Assembly: GCF_039539345.1 (NCBI RefSeq)
Contig: NZ_BAABCY010000053.1
Span: 10,695-74,694 of the forward strand
Origin: Snuella lapsa
Lineage (GTDB): Bacteria > Bacteroidota > Bacteroidia > Flavobacteriales > Flavobacteriaceae
Direction of reading: 5' to 3'
DNA length: 64,000 nucleotides
The notes under the pieces: model-generated
The model's database searches: none
Seen by the model: the letters and a program-made list of their open reading frames with translations, nothing else
Told to the model about the DNA's origin: nothing
Shown: piece by piece, positions 45,578 through 55,452 of the stretch
Numbering within the stretch: position 1 is the first letter of the stretch
Layout of the letters: the number at the start of each line of letters is the position of its first letter
Translations under genes and position numbers: made by a program

Positions 45578-46813
45578 TTGAATTACGAATTTTTTATAGC
45601 TAAACGTATTATTGGTAGTAAAGCATATAAAAGTAGTATATCGGCACCAATAATAAAAATAGGCATTGCAGCAATCGCAATTGGGTTGGTAGTAATGATG
45701 GTTGCCATAGCTACCGGAATTGGTTTGCAGCAAAAAATACGTGATAAGGTTGTTGCTTTCAATGGGCACTTAACTATAACCAATTACGATAGCAATAATT
45801 CCCAGGAGAGTATCTTTCCAGTCTCAAAAAACCAGAGTTTTTACCCAGAATTTAAGTCGGTTCAAGGCATTACGCATATACAGGCAGTAGCGACAAAGTT
45901 TGGAGTTATTCGTACCGAAACCGATTTTGAAGCTCCTGTTTTTAAAGGAGTAGGAGACGATTATGACTGGAGTTACTTTAACGATTTTCTTATTGAAGGC
46001 AGGTTGCCGCTGTTCAAAGAGAAGTGGAGCGAAGAAGTTCTAATTTCAGAATATCTTGCCAAGAGATTAAGATTTAAGGTAGGGGACGAATTTCAAATGG
46101 TGTTTGCTAAAGATGATCCCGAAAAATTGCCTAGTTATCTTAAATGCCGTGTCGTGGGTATATATAATTCTGGGTTTCAGGACCTGGATAAACAATATTT
46201 GATCGGGAATATTCGTCATTTACAACGTTTAAACAAATGGAAAAGTGATGAGATCGGGAGTTTTGAAGTGTTTATTGAAAATTATGACGATCTAGAGGAG
46301 AAAGGCCCCGAGGTTTATAAACAAATACCGTCGTTATTGGATGCTTTTACAGTAGTCGATAAATATGCCTCAATTTTTGAATGGATCAATATTTTTGATA
46401 AAAACATATATGGTATTATTGGTATCATGATTCTTGTGGCAGGTATTAATATGATAACCGCCTTATTGGTTTTAATCCTTGAGCGTACGCAAATGATAGG
46501 TATTTTAAAAGCATTAGGAAGTAATAACTGGAGTGTTCGAAAGGTGTTTTTATATAATGCTTCTTATCTAATTCTTTTGGGGTTGTTTTGGGGGAACCTT
46601 ATAGGGTTAGGACTGTTGTTTACACAAAAGTATTTTAAGCTATTTCCTTTAGATCCAAATGTTTACTATGTGTCCGAAGCACCTGTGTACATAAGTTTTG
46701 GGTATATCATGACTTTAAACATAGGAACCTTGATACTTTGTTTATTAATGCTTTTGGTGCCATCGTACATCGTTACTAAAATTTCGCCTGTTAAGGCTAT
46801 AAGGTTTGAATAG
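45578..46813 (+). CDS. ABC transporter permease, LolC/LolE-FtsX type
   Basis: A 411-residue permease: one N-terminal membrane helix (about 25-47), a periplasmic MacB-like domain (about 50-265) and three helices at the end (about 278-300, 325-345, 375-400). The arrangement matches LolC/LolE, which extract lipoproteins from the inner membrane for outer-membrane targeting. No ATPase gene is adjacent. TTG start at 45578 is required by the conserved N-terminus YEFFIAKRI. Confidence 0.85.
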   Translation: MNYEFFIAKRIIGSKAYKSSISAPIIKIGIAAIAIGLVVMMVAIATGIGLQQKIRDKVVAFNGHLTITNYDSNNSQESIFPVSKNQSFYPEFKSVQGITHIQAVATKFGVIRTETDFEAPVFKGVGDDYDWSYFNDFLIEGRLPLFKEKWSEEVLISEYLAKRLRFKVGDEFQMVFAKDDPEKLPSYLKCRVVGIYNSGFQDLDKQYLIGNIRHLQRLNKWKSDEIGSFEVFIENYDDLEEKGPEVYKQIPSLLDAFTVVDKYASIFEWINIFDKNIYGIIGIMILVAGINMITALLVLILERTQMIGILKALGSNNWSVRKVFLYNASYLILLGLFWGNLIGLGLLFTQKYFKLFPLDPNVYYVSEAPVYISFGYIMTLNIGTLILCLLMLLVPSYIVTKISPVKAIRFE

Positions 46814-46939
46814 CCTATAAATTGGAATTAATCTGGTAAAGATTTGTTTAAATGTTTTGTCTGGAGCTACAATTGGTAGTAGTGAATAGTTCAAAAAAAA
46901 ATATTTGTGGTAGGCAATGTTTTATATTAGCATATTCTA

Positions 46940-49576
46940 ATGAAATTTCGACATTCCATAGTAATTCGTTTAGCACTGTTTTTTACAGGACTTATTATCT
47001 TTTCTATTTTATTATCGGGGTATTTGGTTTTTGAAAAATCTTCAAAGGTTATTACCGAATATGCTAGAAATCGTATTGTACACGAATCCGAACTAGCCGA
47101 GCAAGCTTTTTATGCCTTATTGGGTGAGGTTTCTAATGATATTGCAGTAATAGCTTCAAGTCCAACATTAGGTAATTATGTACAGAAACCATCGGTGAGA
47201 ACCATTCAGGATATCAATACCTTATTTAAAAGTGTATTAAGTAATAAAGCGTCTTACTTTCAAATACGGTTTATCGGGCTAGAAAATAATGGAAGGGAGA
47301 TCATCAGGTTCGATAAGAAAGAAGGTCGTGTTTTTAAATCAGACGAACTTCAGGAAAAAGGAGATCGGGATTATTTCAAGGAAGCAATAGCTATAGAAAA
47401 GGGAGCGCTCTACTTTTCCAAAATCAATCTTAATGAAGAATATGGACTTGTTAGTAAGCCGTATATTCCAACGTTAAGAGCTGCAAGTCCAATTTTTAAT
47501 GCCAATAACGAGGTTGTTGGAATTGTAGTAATTAATGTTGATCTAACCAGATTATATGTAACACTGGATAAAATATCCAAAGAAGAATCTCAACTGTACT
47601 TAATTAACAAAGAAGGAGATTATTTATATGCATTAGATAAAGACAAACTGTTTGCTTCGCAAACAGGTAATAATGATAATTTTTATTCAGATTTTAAGAT
47701 AGATTCCAATGCAGTTTTTGATTCAAAGCAGGTTGTAAATGGTTTACAAGTAAACTTAGATAATAATCTGCTTAGTTATGTAAAACAATTAAATTACTTT
47801 AAAGGAAAACGAAACTTTTATCTGGTAGCTGCTGTAAAACAAGATATTTTGCTGAAAAGTGCACATGCTGTTAGAGCAAATAGCTTGCAGGCTTTACTGT
47901 TGGTATGTTTGATCTGTATTTTGTTGTCATGGTTTTTTGTGAGTGTTATTTCCCAAAAGATCAATCAAATTACAAAGGCCATTAGCAACTACGATGAAGG
48001 CTTGGTTAGCGATATCCCATTGCCAGTTAGTAGGAACGATGAAATAGGTGTTTTGGCCAGAACGTTTAAAAAGATGAAAATTAAAATCGATCAAAATGTT
48101 AATAAACTTAATATAGCGCTAGAAAAAGAAAGGCAGGCCAAGCAGCAACGCGATGAGTTCTTGCAAAATATGAGCCATGAATTACGTACACCCCTTAATG
48201 CTATTTTAGGACTTACCCAATTACTTAAAAAGAACAGCCAATCAAATGCTCAGTTGCCTATTATTGAGGCGTTGGATAGAAGTGCCAATAACTTGGCAGG
48301 ATTGGTTTACGATGTTTTGGATCATAAAAAAATAGTAGAGGGCACATTGCACATAGAATATCAGCCAACCAATATTGCCAAATTGCTTAAAGATATTTAC
48401 TCAAGTTATCAATACGAAGCCATTAGAAAAGGATTGGATTTTACAGTCGAAATGGATAAAGATATTGAAGAAGAATTATTTCAAACAGATCCCTTAAGGC
48501 TATCGCAAATGGTTACGAATCTGGTTGTAAATGCACTAAAGTTTACGTCTAAAGGAGCAGTTAAGCTATTGGCAAAGATAAATTGTAATGAGGCTAAACA
48601 ATTAGAAATAAAGGTGGTAGATACAGGGATTGGTATTCACCCTGAAAATATTGATAAAATAAATAACCGTTACTTTCAGGAAAGTAAAGAACTGTCGGGA
48701 CGATATGGGGGATACGGTCTTGGTTTGTCGATTGTAAAACAACTCTCCTCCTTATTTGGAGGGTATCTAAGTGTCGATTCTGAAAAGGGAATAGGGTCGA
48801 CATTTTGCATAACGATTCCTGTTGTGTCAGCTAATAAAGCTAAAATAAATGAAGAAAAATCCATTCAAGTTCAGGACAGCCTAGAATTTAAAAAGTTTTA
48901 CAAGATACTTCATATCGAAGATGATGTGTCCACAATAGAACTTGTAAGGCACATATTGAAAAATAAGTCTGTTGAATTAGAACAGGTAAGTAGTGTAGAT
49001 GGAGCATTAAATTATTTAGCCGAAAATAAGCCAGATCTAATCTTTAGTGATTTATTACTAAATGATATCCATTTAAAGGACGAATTAGAGCAATGGATAC
49101 AATCGAAAAGGATAACCTGTCCGCTTGTCTTGGTGTCGGCTTCAGAGCCAGAAATGATGGAGTCGATATCGCCAATTTATTTTCAAAAGCCATTCAAGGC
49201 AAATGAATTAAAAGATTATGCGTTTAAAGTTTTAGGAGCTCATGAATTTTCGCAACCTGATTTTTTAAATATTTATAGTAATTACGATCACGAAAAAGGA
49301 AAAATAGCAAAAGTAATTGGTTTGCTTATTGAGGAATTTCAAACTTATAAAGACCGTATCGAAAAGGCCGTAACAAGTAAAGATCAAAAAGAATGGGAGG
49401 CCATATTGCATAAGCTTATTGCTCACATTAATAATTTAAAATTAAGCTCTCTTTCAAAGCTGTTGCCAGAACAAGTAGAAACGCTTGCGTTAAATCAATT
49501 AGAGGAAATACAAAATACTTTTGTTTATTACTTATGTTGTTTTAGAGAAGAAAGACGTGTTAATTTAAAAGACTGA
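46940..49576 (+). CDS. Hybrid sensor histidine kinase (Cache, HAMP, HisKA, HATPase, REC, HPt-like)
   Basis: An 878-residue sensor. Helix 1 about 8-30, periplasmic Cache-type sensor about 35-310, helix 2 about 315-337, HAMP to about 390. The phosphoacceptor is His413 in MSHELRTPLN; the ATPase has N-box VVNALKFTS, G1 VVDTGIGI and GYGLGLSIV. A receiver follows with Asp704 (IFSDLLL) and Lys in YFQKPF. The last 100 residues resemble an HPt domain (HKLIAHINNL) though degenerate. Its end overlaps the convergent LytTR regulator by 17 bases, its probable partner. Confidence 0.88.
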   Translation: MKFRHSIVIRLALFFTGLIIFSILLSGYLVFEKSSKVITEYARNRIVHESELAEQAFYALLGEVSNDIAVIASSPTLGNYVQKPSVRTIQDINTLFKSVLSNKASYFQIRFIGLENNGREIIRFDKKEGRVFKSDELQEKGDRDYFKEAIAIEKGALYFSKINLNEEYGLVSKPYIPTLRAASPIFNANNEVVGIVVINVDLTRLYVTLDKISKEESQLYLINKEGDYLYALDKDKLFASQTGNNDNFYSDFKIDSNAVFDSKQVVNGLQVNLDNNLLSYVKQLNYFKGKRNFYLVAAVKQDILLKSAHAVRANSLQALLLVCLICILLSWFFVSVISQKINQITKAISNYDEGLVSDIPLPVSRNDEIGVLARTFKKMKIKIDQNVNKLNIALEKERQAKQQRDEFLQNMSHELRTPLNAILGLTQLLKKNSQSNAQLPIIEALDRSANNLAGLVYDVLDHKKIVEGTLHIEYQPTNIAKLLKDIYSSYQYEAIRKGLDFTVEMDKDIEEELFQTDPLRLSQMVTNLVVNALKFTSKGAVKLLAKINCNEAKQLEIKVVDTGIGIHPENIDKINNRYFQESKELSGRYGGYGLGLSIVKQLSSLFGGYLSVDSEKGIGSTFCITIPVVSANKAKINEEKSIQVQDSLEFKKFYKILHIEDDVSTIELVRHILKNKSVELEQVSSVDGALNYLAENKPDLIFSDLLLNDIHLKDELEQWIQSKRITCPLVLVSASEPEMMESISPIYFQKPFKANELKDYAFKVLGAHEFSQPDFLNIYSNYDHEKGKIAKVIGLLIEEFQTYKDRIEKAVTSKDQKEWEAILHKLIAHINNLKLSSLSKLLPEQVETLALNQLEEIQNTFVYYLCCFREERRVNLKD

Positions 49577-50240
49577 TTTTTTGATATAGTGTTTTTTCGT
49601 AACTCTGGCTAAGCGGTACATGGTCTTTTCCTATTTCTATAACATTATTGCCTATGGCGCTTATTTTATTCAAGTTAACAATATAAGAACGATGCACCCG
49701 TTGAAAAAAATCAGGTAACTTAGTTTCAAGATCTTTTAAGGTCATGAGCGTTAATATCTTTCTCTTTGTCATGACCACAGAAATATAATTAGCTTCCGAT
49801 TTAAAATAGCAAACGTCTTCTAAATTTATCTTTACCAACTTATTGCCATCTTTAATAAAAAGTCTGGCTTCTTTATTTTGGTGTTTTGATTGGAAAACTT
49901 GTGCTTTTTGAAATGCTTTAAAGAATCTGGGAAAGTTAATAGGTTTTACTAAAAAGTCTGCTATCTGATCGTAATTATAGGAATCTGGAGCAAAATTCTT
50001 ATTAGAAGTAATCATAATTACAGCCGTATTGGAAGGCGTTATTCTTAAAATATCTTCACCGGTTATATCGGGTAAGTTATAGTCCAACAGAATAACATCA
50101 AAGTGAGAGCTGTTAATAAGATTTATTGATTCAAATCCAGAAGTAGTAGTTACAACACTGGTTATGTCATCAATTTTACTGCAAAAGTGTTCCAGTAAAT
50201 CACACATTAACGGGTCATCGTCAACAATAAGACATTTCAT
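49560..50240 (-). CDS. LytTR family response regulator
   Basis: A 226-residue regulator: receiver with acidic pocket VDDD (7-9) and phosphoacceptor Asp53 (LLDYNLP), Lys in FLVKPIN; then a LytTR DNA-binding domain (about 125-220) with VCYFKSEANYISVV and FFQRVHRSYIVN. LytTR proteins bind direct repeats upstream of targets. Neighbours suggest input from the hybrid kinase and an effect on the divergent haloperoxidase gene 205 bases away, but this is context only. Confidence 0.92.
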   Translation of the reverse strand: MKCLIVDDDPLMCDLLEHFCSKIDDITSVVTTTSGFESINLINSSHFDVILLDYNLPDITGEDILRITPSNTAVIMITSNKNFAPDSYNYDQIADFLVKPINFPRFFKAFQKAQVFQSKHQNKEARLFIKDGNKLVKINLEDVCYFKSEANYISVVMTKRKILTLMTLKDLETKLPDFFQRVHRSYIVNLNKISAIGNNVIEIGKDHVPLSQSYEKTLYQKISLLN

Positions 50241-50418
50241 CTGTTACTATTTTATTGCTCTTAATAGCTTAGTTATGATTTGAAAATCATTATATAGGTT
50301 GGCATTAACTTAATCCCACTAGTTTATTTCGTTGGTTTATCAAATAAAAAGCGTATTTCATCAAGCAATATAATCAATCCGTACAATAATATAGAGATAT
50401 GTTAAGTAAAATAGTAAT

Positions 50419-50444
50419 ATTGGGTCAACAAAAACCAACCCAAT
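50419..50444 (+). promoter_or_regulatory. Inverted repeat covering the start region of the haloperoxidase-like gene
   Basis: ATTGGGT and ACCCAAT arms (7 bp, 12-base spacer); the right arm ends 1 base before the ATG at 50446, so a hairpin would hide the initiation region. It may instead be an operator. Confidence 0.4.
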
Positions 50445-50445
50445 T

Positions 50446-51945
50446 ATGAAATTAAAATTACAGCAAGCTTTGCTTGCCTTGTCTTTATTAGTAGTTCTTA
50501 CAAACTGCAAGAATGAAAATAAAGGAGCCATGGCAGATAACATGGCTAAAACGGAAGCAGTGCCAAAAGGAAAGGATAATGTAGCCTATCAGTGGGCACA
50601 TATAGCGCTTGAAGGTACAGCAAATGATACAGATAAGTTTAAGCCAAGACCAACGATCACCTCAAGATTTTTAGGATTGATTTTCACATCAATGTTCGAT
50701 GCCTGGACACGATACGACGATAAGGCAAGTCCGGTTTACCTTAATGATGTAGCACGTCAGCCTAAAAACAAAAGAACCCTAAAGAATAAAGAAATCGCCG
50801 TGAGTTATGCGGCTTATCGTGCCCTAAGTGAATACTATTACTCTGATAGTGTTATGTTTAAGAATAAAATGATAAAATTAGGGCTAGATCCTAATAATAA
50901 GTCGCTAGATCCTACAACACCAGAAGGAATAGGAAATCTGGCGGCAAAAATGGTTATCGATGCACGTAGGCATGATGGTTCCAATCAATATGGTGATGTC
51001 GAAGGATCTATGGGCAAACCGTATTTCGATTACACGGGATATAAGCCGGTTAACGATGCCGATAATAATGTCGATATTAACAGGTGGCAGCCTAAATATT
51101 TTTCAGATGGAAAAGGCGGAAAGTTTGCTCCAGGATGCTTAACCCCATACTGGCAAAAAGTAAGACCACTTTTACTTAGTACGGCAGATCAGTTTCGCCC
51201 AGGACCACCCCCCGTGTTAGGTTCAGATCAGTTAAAAGAAGAAGTAAAAGAAGTTGTTGAATTACAAGCTAATTTAACCCCAGAACATAAAGCCTTGGTA
51301 GAGTTTATGCGCGATGGTCCCAAGTCGGTACAGCAGGCGGGACACTGGTTGAAGTTTGCTCAGGATGTGTCGTTAAGAGATCATCATACACTTGACGAGG
51401 ATATAAAGATGTATTTTCTTGTAGAATCGGTTGCTATGGACGGCTTTATCGCGTGTTGGGATTCAAAAATGCATTACGATTTTGCAAGACCATATGCCTT
51501 AGTGCATGAGTATTATCAAGATCAAACCATTGATGCCTGGGGAGGTCCAGATAAAGGCATGGTGAAAATGAAAGGCCAGGAATGGCGTCCATATTCTCCC
51601 GATACTTTTTTGTGTCCACCATTTCCTAGTTACGTGTCAGGACATAGTACTATTAGCGGAGGCTGTGCCGAAGCACTAAGACTATTTACCGGCAACGATA
51701 AATTTGGTGTTGAAGTAGAATTGATCCCAGGTGCGCTTACCGAGCCCAATAATCTTGGAGATCCAGTAGTTCTTAAATTTCCAACCTTTACCAAAACAGG
51801 AGAAATGGCAGGGATATCCAGAGTAATGGGAGGGTACCATATTCAAGCAGATAATATTGAAGGACTTAATTTAGGACGGAATATAGCCCGTTACAATTAC
51901 AAAAAATATTTGGAGCTTCTTGGTGAATCTACAGATAATCTATAG
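50446..51945 (+). CDS. Vanadium-dependent haloperoxidase / PAP2-type lipoprotein
   Basis: A 499-residue lipoprotein with lipobox LTNC (Cys21). It contains the complete vanadate/phosphate pocket: KMHYDFARP (K-x6-RP), PSYVSGHS, and SRVMGGYHIQAD (SR-x5-H-x3-D). These residues are shared by vanadium haloperoxidases and bacterial acid phosphatases; the length and placement favour the haloperoxidase branch. It would act at the outer surface or periplasm. Downstream lie a DoxX-like gene and a broken barrel gene on the same strand, beyond a terminator. Confidence 0.83.
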   Translation: MKLKLQQALLALSLLVVLTNCKNENKGAMADNMAKTEAVPKGKDNVAYQWAHIALEGTANDTDKFKPRPTITSRFLGLIFTSMFDAWTRYDDKASPVYLNDVARQPKNKRTLKNKEIAVSYAAYRALSEYYYSDSVMFKNKMIKLGLDPNNKSLDPTTPEGIGNLAAKMVIDARRHDGSNQYGDVEGSMGKPYFDYTGYKPVNDADNNVDINRWQPKYFSDGKGGKFAPGCLTPYWQKVRPLLLSTADQFRPGPPPVLGSDQLKEEVKEVVELQANLTPEHKALVEFMRDGPKSVQQAGHWLKFAQDVSLRDHHTLDEDIKMYFLVESVAMDGFIACWDSKMHYDFARPYALVHEYYQDQTIDAWGGPDKGMVKMKGQEWRPYSPDTFLCPPFPSYVSGHSTISGGCAEALRLFTGNDKFGVEVELIPGALTEPNNLGDPVVLKFPTFTKTGEMAGISRVMGGYHIQADNIEGLNLGRNIARYNYKKYLELLGESTDNL

Positions 51946-51974
51946 CTAGTAGAGAGAGTTGTTAGTTTGAAATT

Positions 51975-52009
51975 CGCCCCCCTCATGTTATATAACATTT
52001 AGAGGGGCG
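51975..52009 (+). terminator. Strong hairpin terminator after the haloperoxidase-like gene
   Basis: CGCCCCCCTC pairs with GAGGGGCG, with an inner palindrome ATGTTA/TAACAT. It ends in GATAAAATTAAAAAG, a weak U-tract, 30 bases past the stop. Confidence 0.6.
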
Positions 52010-52033
52010 GATAAAATTAAAAAGTAAGTTAGT

Positions 52034-52465
52034 ATGGCTCGTTTTATTTCCCGTATCAATAAATTCAGATTGTTAAGTGTTAGTATTGGAATAATATACC
52101 TTTGGTTTGGAGGGCTTAAATTTTTTCCGGAGTTGAGCCCTGCAGATGCTTTAGCTAAACAAACCATAACGTTTTTAACATTGGGATTTATGCCAGAAAA
52201 GATAAGCATTTTAATGCTGGCAGTTTTAGAGGTAGCTATTGGTTTGTTTCTAATCTTTAACTTTCAAATTAAAAAAGTTGTTGTTGCTGCCATTTTGCAT
52301 TTAGTACTTACATTTATTCCAATGCTATTCTTTCCAGAAATATCATTCACTAAAGCACCTTTTGTTCTAACCCTTGTTGGGCAGTATATTATTAAGAACA
52401 TTGTTATTATTAGTGCGTTGTTGTTTATTTATCCTTTAGAAGAGTATAAAAGGGAAGCCATTTAA
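52034..52465 (+). CDS. DoxX/YkgB-like membrane protein
   Basis: A 143-residue protein with four membrane helices and the opening YLWFGGLKFFPELSPADA typical of DoxX/YkgB relatives. Function in the family is unclear, often linked to oxidative or metabolic stress. It lies between the haloperoxidase-like gene and the broken outer-membrane gene on the same strand. Confidence 0.72.
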   Translation: MARFISRINKFRLLSVSIGIIYLWFGGLKFFPELSPADALAKQTITFLTLGFMPEKISILMLAVLEVAIGLFLIFNFQIKKVVVAAILHLVLTFIPMLFFPEISFTKAPFVLTLVGQYIIKNIVIISALLFIYPLEEYKREAI

Positions 52466-52552
52466 GATGCTTCTGTAGCATTCCTAATTAAATTAAAAAC
52501 TTCAATAAAGGAGGGTTATTGCTCTTTTATAATCAGATTATAATAGAACATA

Positions 52553-53708
52553 ATGAAAAATAAATATTTTATAAGTACAGTTTTTGTGCTTTTTCTATGC
52601 TTGTATACAGGAACAAATAAAATAAAAGCCCAAGGGTGTGTTGCCATTCGTGGTTACTCGTCATGTAGTGCAGGAAATATGGAAAATGGGATTAACCTAA
52701 AACAAGGAGAGTTTACGGTAGGTTCTAACTTCAGGTACTTTGAGTCCTTCCGACACTTTAGAGGAACTGAAGAAGAGACAAACAGGGTAGATGAAGGTAC
52801 CAATGTAATAAATGACTCCTATTTTTCTGATATTACATTTAATTTATGGAATTAGCGATAGATTTTATACCAATGTGTTAATTCCTTTTGTTTCGCATAC
52901 TAGATCGTCATTGTACGAACATGGTGGAAATAGGCTTGGTGATAGACGTAATACAAAGTCCAGCGGATTGTCGGACATTCGTTTAGGTGCAGGGTTTTGG
53001 CTGTTTAAGCCTAACAGTAAATCTTTTAATGTAGCATTAGGGACTGGAATAAAATTGCCTACAGGTGATTATAGGTATACAGATACCTTTTACAATCAGG
53101 GAGATAATAAAGATATGATGGTTGATAACGTTGTTGATCAATCAATACAACCGGGTGATGGTGGTGTAGGGTTTAATTTAGACCTTCAAGGATATCAAAC
53201 GTTGTCTCACCATTTTATGCTAACAACAACGTTATACTATTTGTTTAACCCTAGGGAAACGAACGGGGTTCTAACACGCAGTGGGTCAAGTGAGTTTTCG
53301 GTACCAGATCAATATGCTGCACAATTAGGAGCTTTGTACTTTACAAATGTTAAAGGTCTTAACATGTATTTAGGAGGAAGGTTAGAAGGTGTGCCTGCTT
53401 CTGATTTAATAGGAGGTAGCTCAGGGTATAGGCGTCCCGGCTATGTAATTTCTGTAGATCCAGGAATTAATTATAGTGTAGATAATCTAACTATGAGTTT
53501 AAATGTTCCTGTTGCTTTAGAGCGTAATAGAACACAAAGTTTTATAGATAAGCAAAGAACTTCTGAGACAGGAGAATACAGACATGGCGATGCTGCTTTT
53601 GCCGATTATCTTATAAGCTTGAACTTTACTTATAAATTCTCTAAAAAGCAGGAAGATAAGGGTATAAAAACACCTGCTGATTCGCTTGATTTTAATATGA
53701 AAAGTTAA
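52553..53708 (+). pseudogene. Frameshifted outer-membrane beta-barrel protein
   Basis: Two overlapping frames give one protein if a single T is removed from the TTT at 52843-52845. The first part (about 97 codons) has a signal peptide (ending IKAQ) and a CVAIRGYSSCS cysteine pair; the second continues with YGISDRF and the barrel strands to the terminal LISLNFTYKF. Repaired length is about 384 residues, a plausible transporter-like barrel. Without the shift the product stops after about 100 residues (NLWN). It may be a real inactivating mutation or an assembly error in a short homopolymer. Confidence 0.75.
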
Positions 53709-54331
53709 ATTATAGGTGTTATGCCCAATTGTTAATCAAAAAGAATTCTTCGACGCTATGCTTCGGAGTTTGTGTTGAAATTGTCGTTCCCGTGAAATTG
53801 AAGATTCAAGAATACAAAAATTTGAAAATATTATATTATGAATAAAACGGGAATCTAAATACAGAATTTTGATTATCGGCCTTGTGAGGTCAAAATGAAA
53901 CGATCGAAACCTGTACTGAGCTTGTCGAAGTATACTTCTATGGCTCTGCCTTGGGGATAGTTCGTTTCAAGGAATTCTTTATTTTTTCTCGTTTATTAAA
54001 TTACGATAGAGCCATTAAGGTTTAAAACTTTTCCTGGTTAAGCTGTTGCAGACTATACATACGGATTTTATAAAGCTCAGCTCAATTTTTTATACATCCA
54101 ATACTTGTAATTCATAGTTATTTCTAAGGTTTATACCGCTTTGGAATTAAAAGAAAATACCCTTATGAATATTATATTTTATAATTTATAGTTAAAAAAA
54201 TAGTATAAACAAATAAGCTTCTAGATACTTATTTGTGTGTTTTTTATTATATATCGGAAGATTTTTTTGGTTGAAATGAGTGAAAATACCGATAAAATGT
54301 ATTATTTTTATGCTTTCTAAATATATTAACT
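53709..54331. other. 623-base intergenic region with REP-like sequence
   Basis: No coding region seen in six frames. It holds dispersed-repeat-like pieces: CTTCGACG...CTTCGGAG near 53749-53768, TTCCCGTGAA and ACGGGAATC halves near 53786 and 53847, and TACTGAGCTTGTCGAAGTA at 53914-53932. A hairpin near its right end acts as a candidate terminator. Confidence 0.5.
54209..54246 (+). terminator. Probable intrinsic terminator
   Basis: ACAAATAAG / CTTATTTGT, a 9-bp stem with a 10-base loop, followed by GTGTTTTTTATT. It could end the barrel-gene transcript about 500 bases upstream or an unannotated RNA. Confidence 0.6.
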
Positions 54332-55423
54332 ATGAAAGTTAAGCAAATATCATTAGAAGAGTATAATTGGAAAGCTAGTCTTTCCTCTTTACATATTAAG
54401 GCTAATGTGTTTTTACTTTTTATTTCTCCTAAATTTAAGGAAAAGCAAGAAGTTATAGGTGTACTAAGGAAAGCGTATCAAAATGCCTGTATTATTGGAT
54501 GCTCGACAGCTGGAGAAATATCGGATGTTTCGGTTAAAGATAATACAATTTCCCTAACAGCTATTCAGTTAGAAAAAGTTGTTTATAAAAAGGTATCTGT
54601 AAGTGTTGATGATATGACTTGTAGCTATGCTGCAGGGCAAGAACTAGCCACCAAGCTTTTCAACGAAAACTTAAAACATGTACTGGTTTTAAGTGATGGT
54701 TTAAATGTTAATGGTGCCGATTTGGTTACTGGCTTAAAGACAAAATTGCCGGATGTTAGCATAACAGGAGGATTGGCTGCAGATGGATCCGATTTTTGTC
54801 AAACGTTTGTGATTAATAATGGTGAAATAGTTGATAAAACTGTTATAGGTTTAGGGTTTTATGGAGAAGGATTGAAAGTTGGTTACAGTTCCAAAGGAGG
54901 ATGGGATAGTTTTGGAATAGAAAGGCTCGTGACTAAATCGGATAAAAATGTTTTATACGAATTAGATGGTCAACCAGCCTTAAGGCTTTATAAATCTTTT
55001 CTGGGAGAACAAGCCAATAATTTACCAAGTTCAGGGTTGCTGTTTCCATTAAGCATGCGAATAAACGAAAATACAAAACCTATAGTTAGAACCATATTAG
55101 CTGTCGATGAAAAAGAACAAAGTTTAACATTTGCAGGTAACATTCCAGAAGGGGCATATGTTCGATTAATGAAAGCTAATATTAATAGGTTAATTAATGG
55201 TGCTGAAGAATCAGCTATTTCAGCGAACAAAGAATTATTGGAAACATCAGAACTGGCTATACTTATCAGTTGTGTGGGAAGACGGTTAGTGCTTAAACAA
55301 ATGGTTGAGGAAGAAGTGGAAGCGGTAAGGGGCGTATTAGGTCCAAAGCCATGTGTAACGGGATTTTATTCCTATGGGGAAATAGCACCATTCGAAGAGT
55401 TTTCACCTTGTGAAGGAGCATAA
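54332..55423 (+). CDS. FIST domain sensor protein
   Basis: A 363-residue cytosolic protein with FIST_N (about 30-210; IIGCSTAGEIS at about 56) and FIST_C (about 215-345; ending CVTGFYSYGEIAPF). FIST proteins are thought to bind amino acids or other small ligands and to feed into signalling proteins. The hybrid kinase begins 29 bases downstream on the same strand, so the pair likely forms a sensor unit in which FIST supplies the ligand input. Confidence 0.92.
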   Translation: MKVKQISLEEYNWKASLSSLHIKANVFLLFISPKFKEKQEVIGVLRKAYQNACIIGCSTAGEISDVSVKDNTISLTAIQLEKVVYKKVSVSVDDMTCSYAAGQELATKLFNENLKHVLVLSDGLNVNGADLVTGLKTKLPDVSITGGLAADGSDFCQTFVINNGEIVDKTVIGLGFYGEGLKVGYSSKGGWDSFGIERLVTKSDKNVLYELDGQPALRLYKSFLGEQANNLPSSGLLFPLSMRINENTKPIVRTILAVDEKEQSLTFAGNIPEGAYVRLMKANINRLINGAEESAISANKELLETSELAILISCVGRRLVLKQMVEEEVEAVRGVLGPKPCVTGFYSYGEIAPFEEFSPCEGA

Positions 55424-55452
55424 TTAGTGAATGAATATAACAACTTTATCAA

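Noticed and set aside
53709..54331. Insertion sequence remnant in the 623-base gap
   Set aside because: No transposase fragment or terminal inverted repeats were found; only short palindromic pieces.
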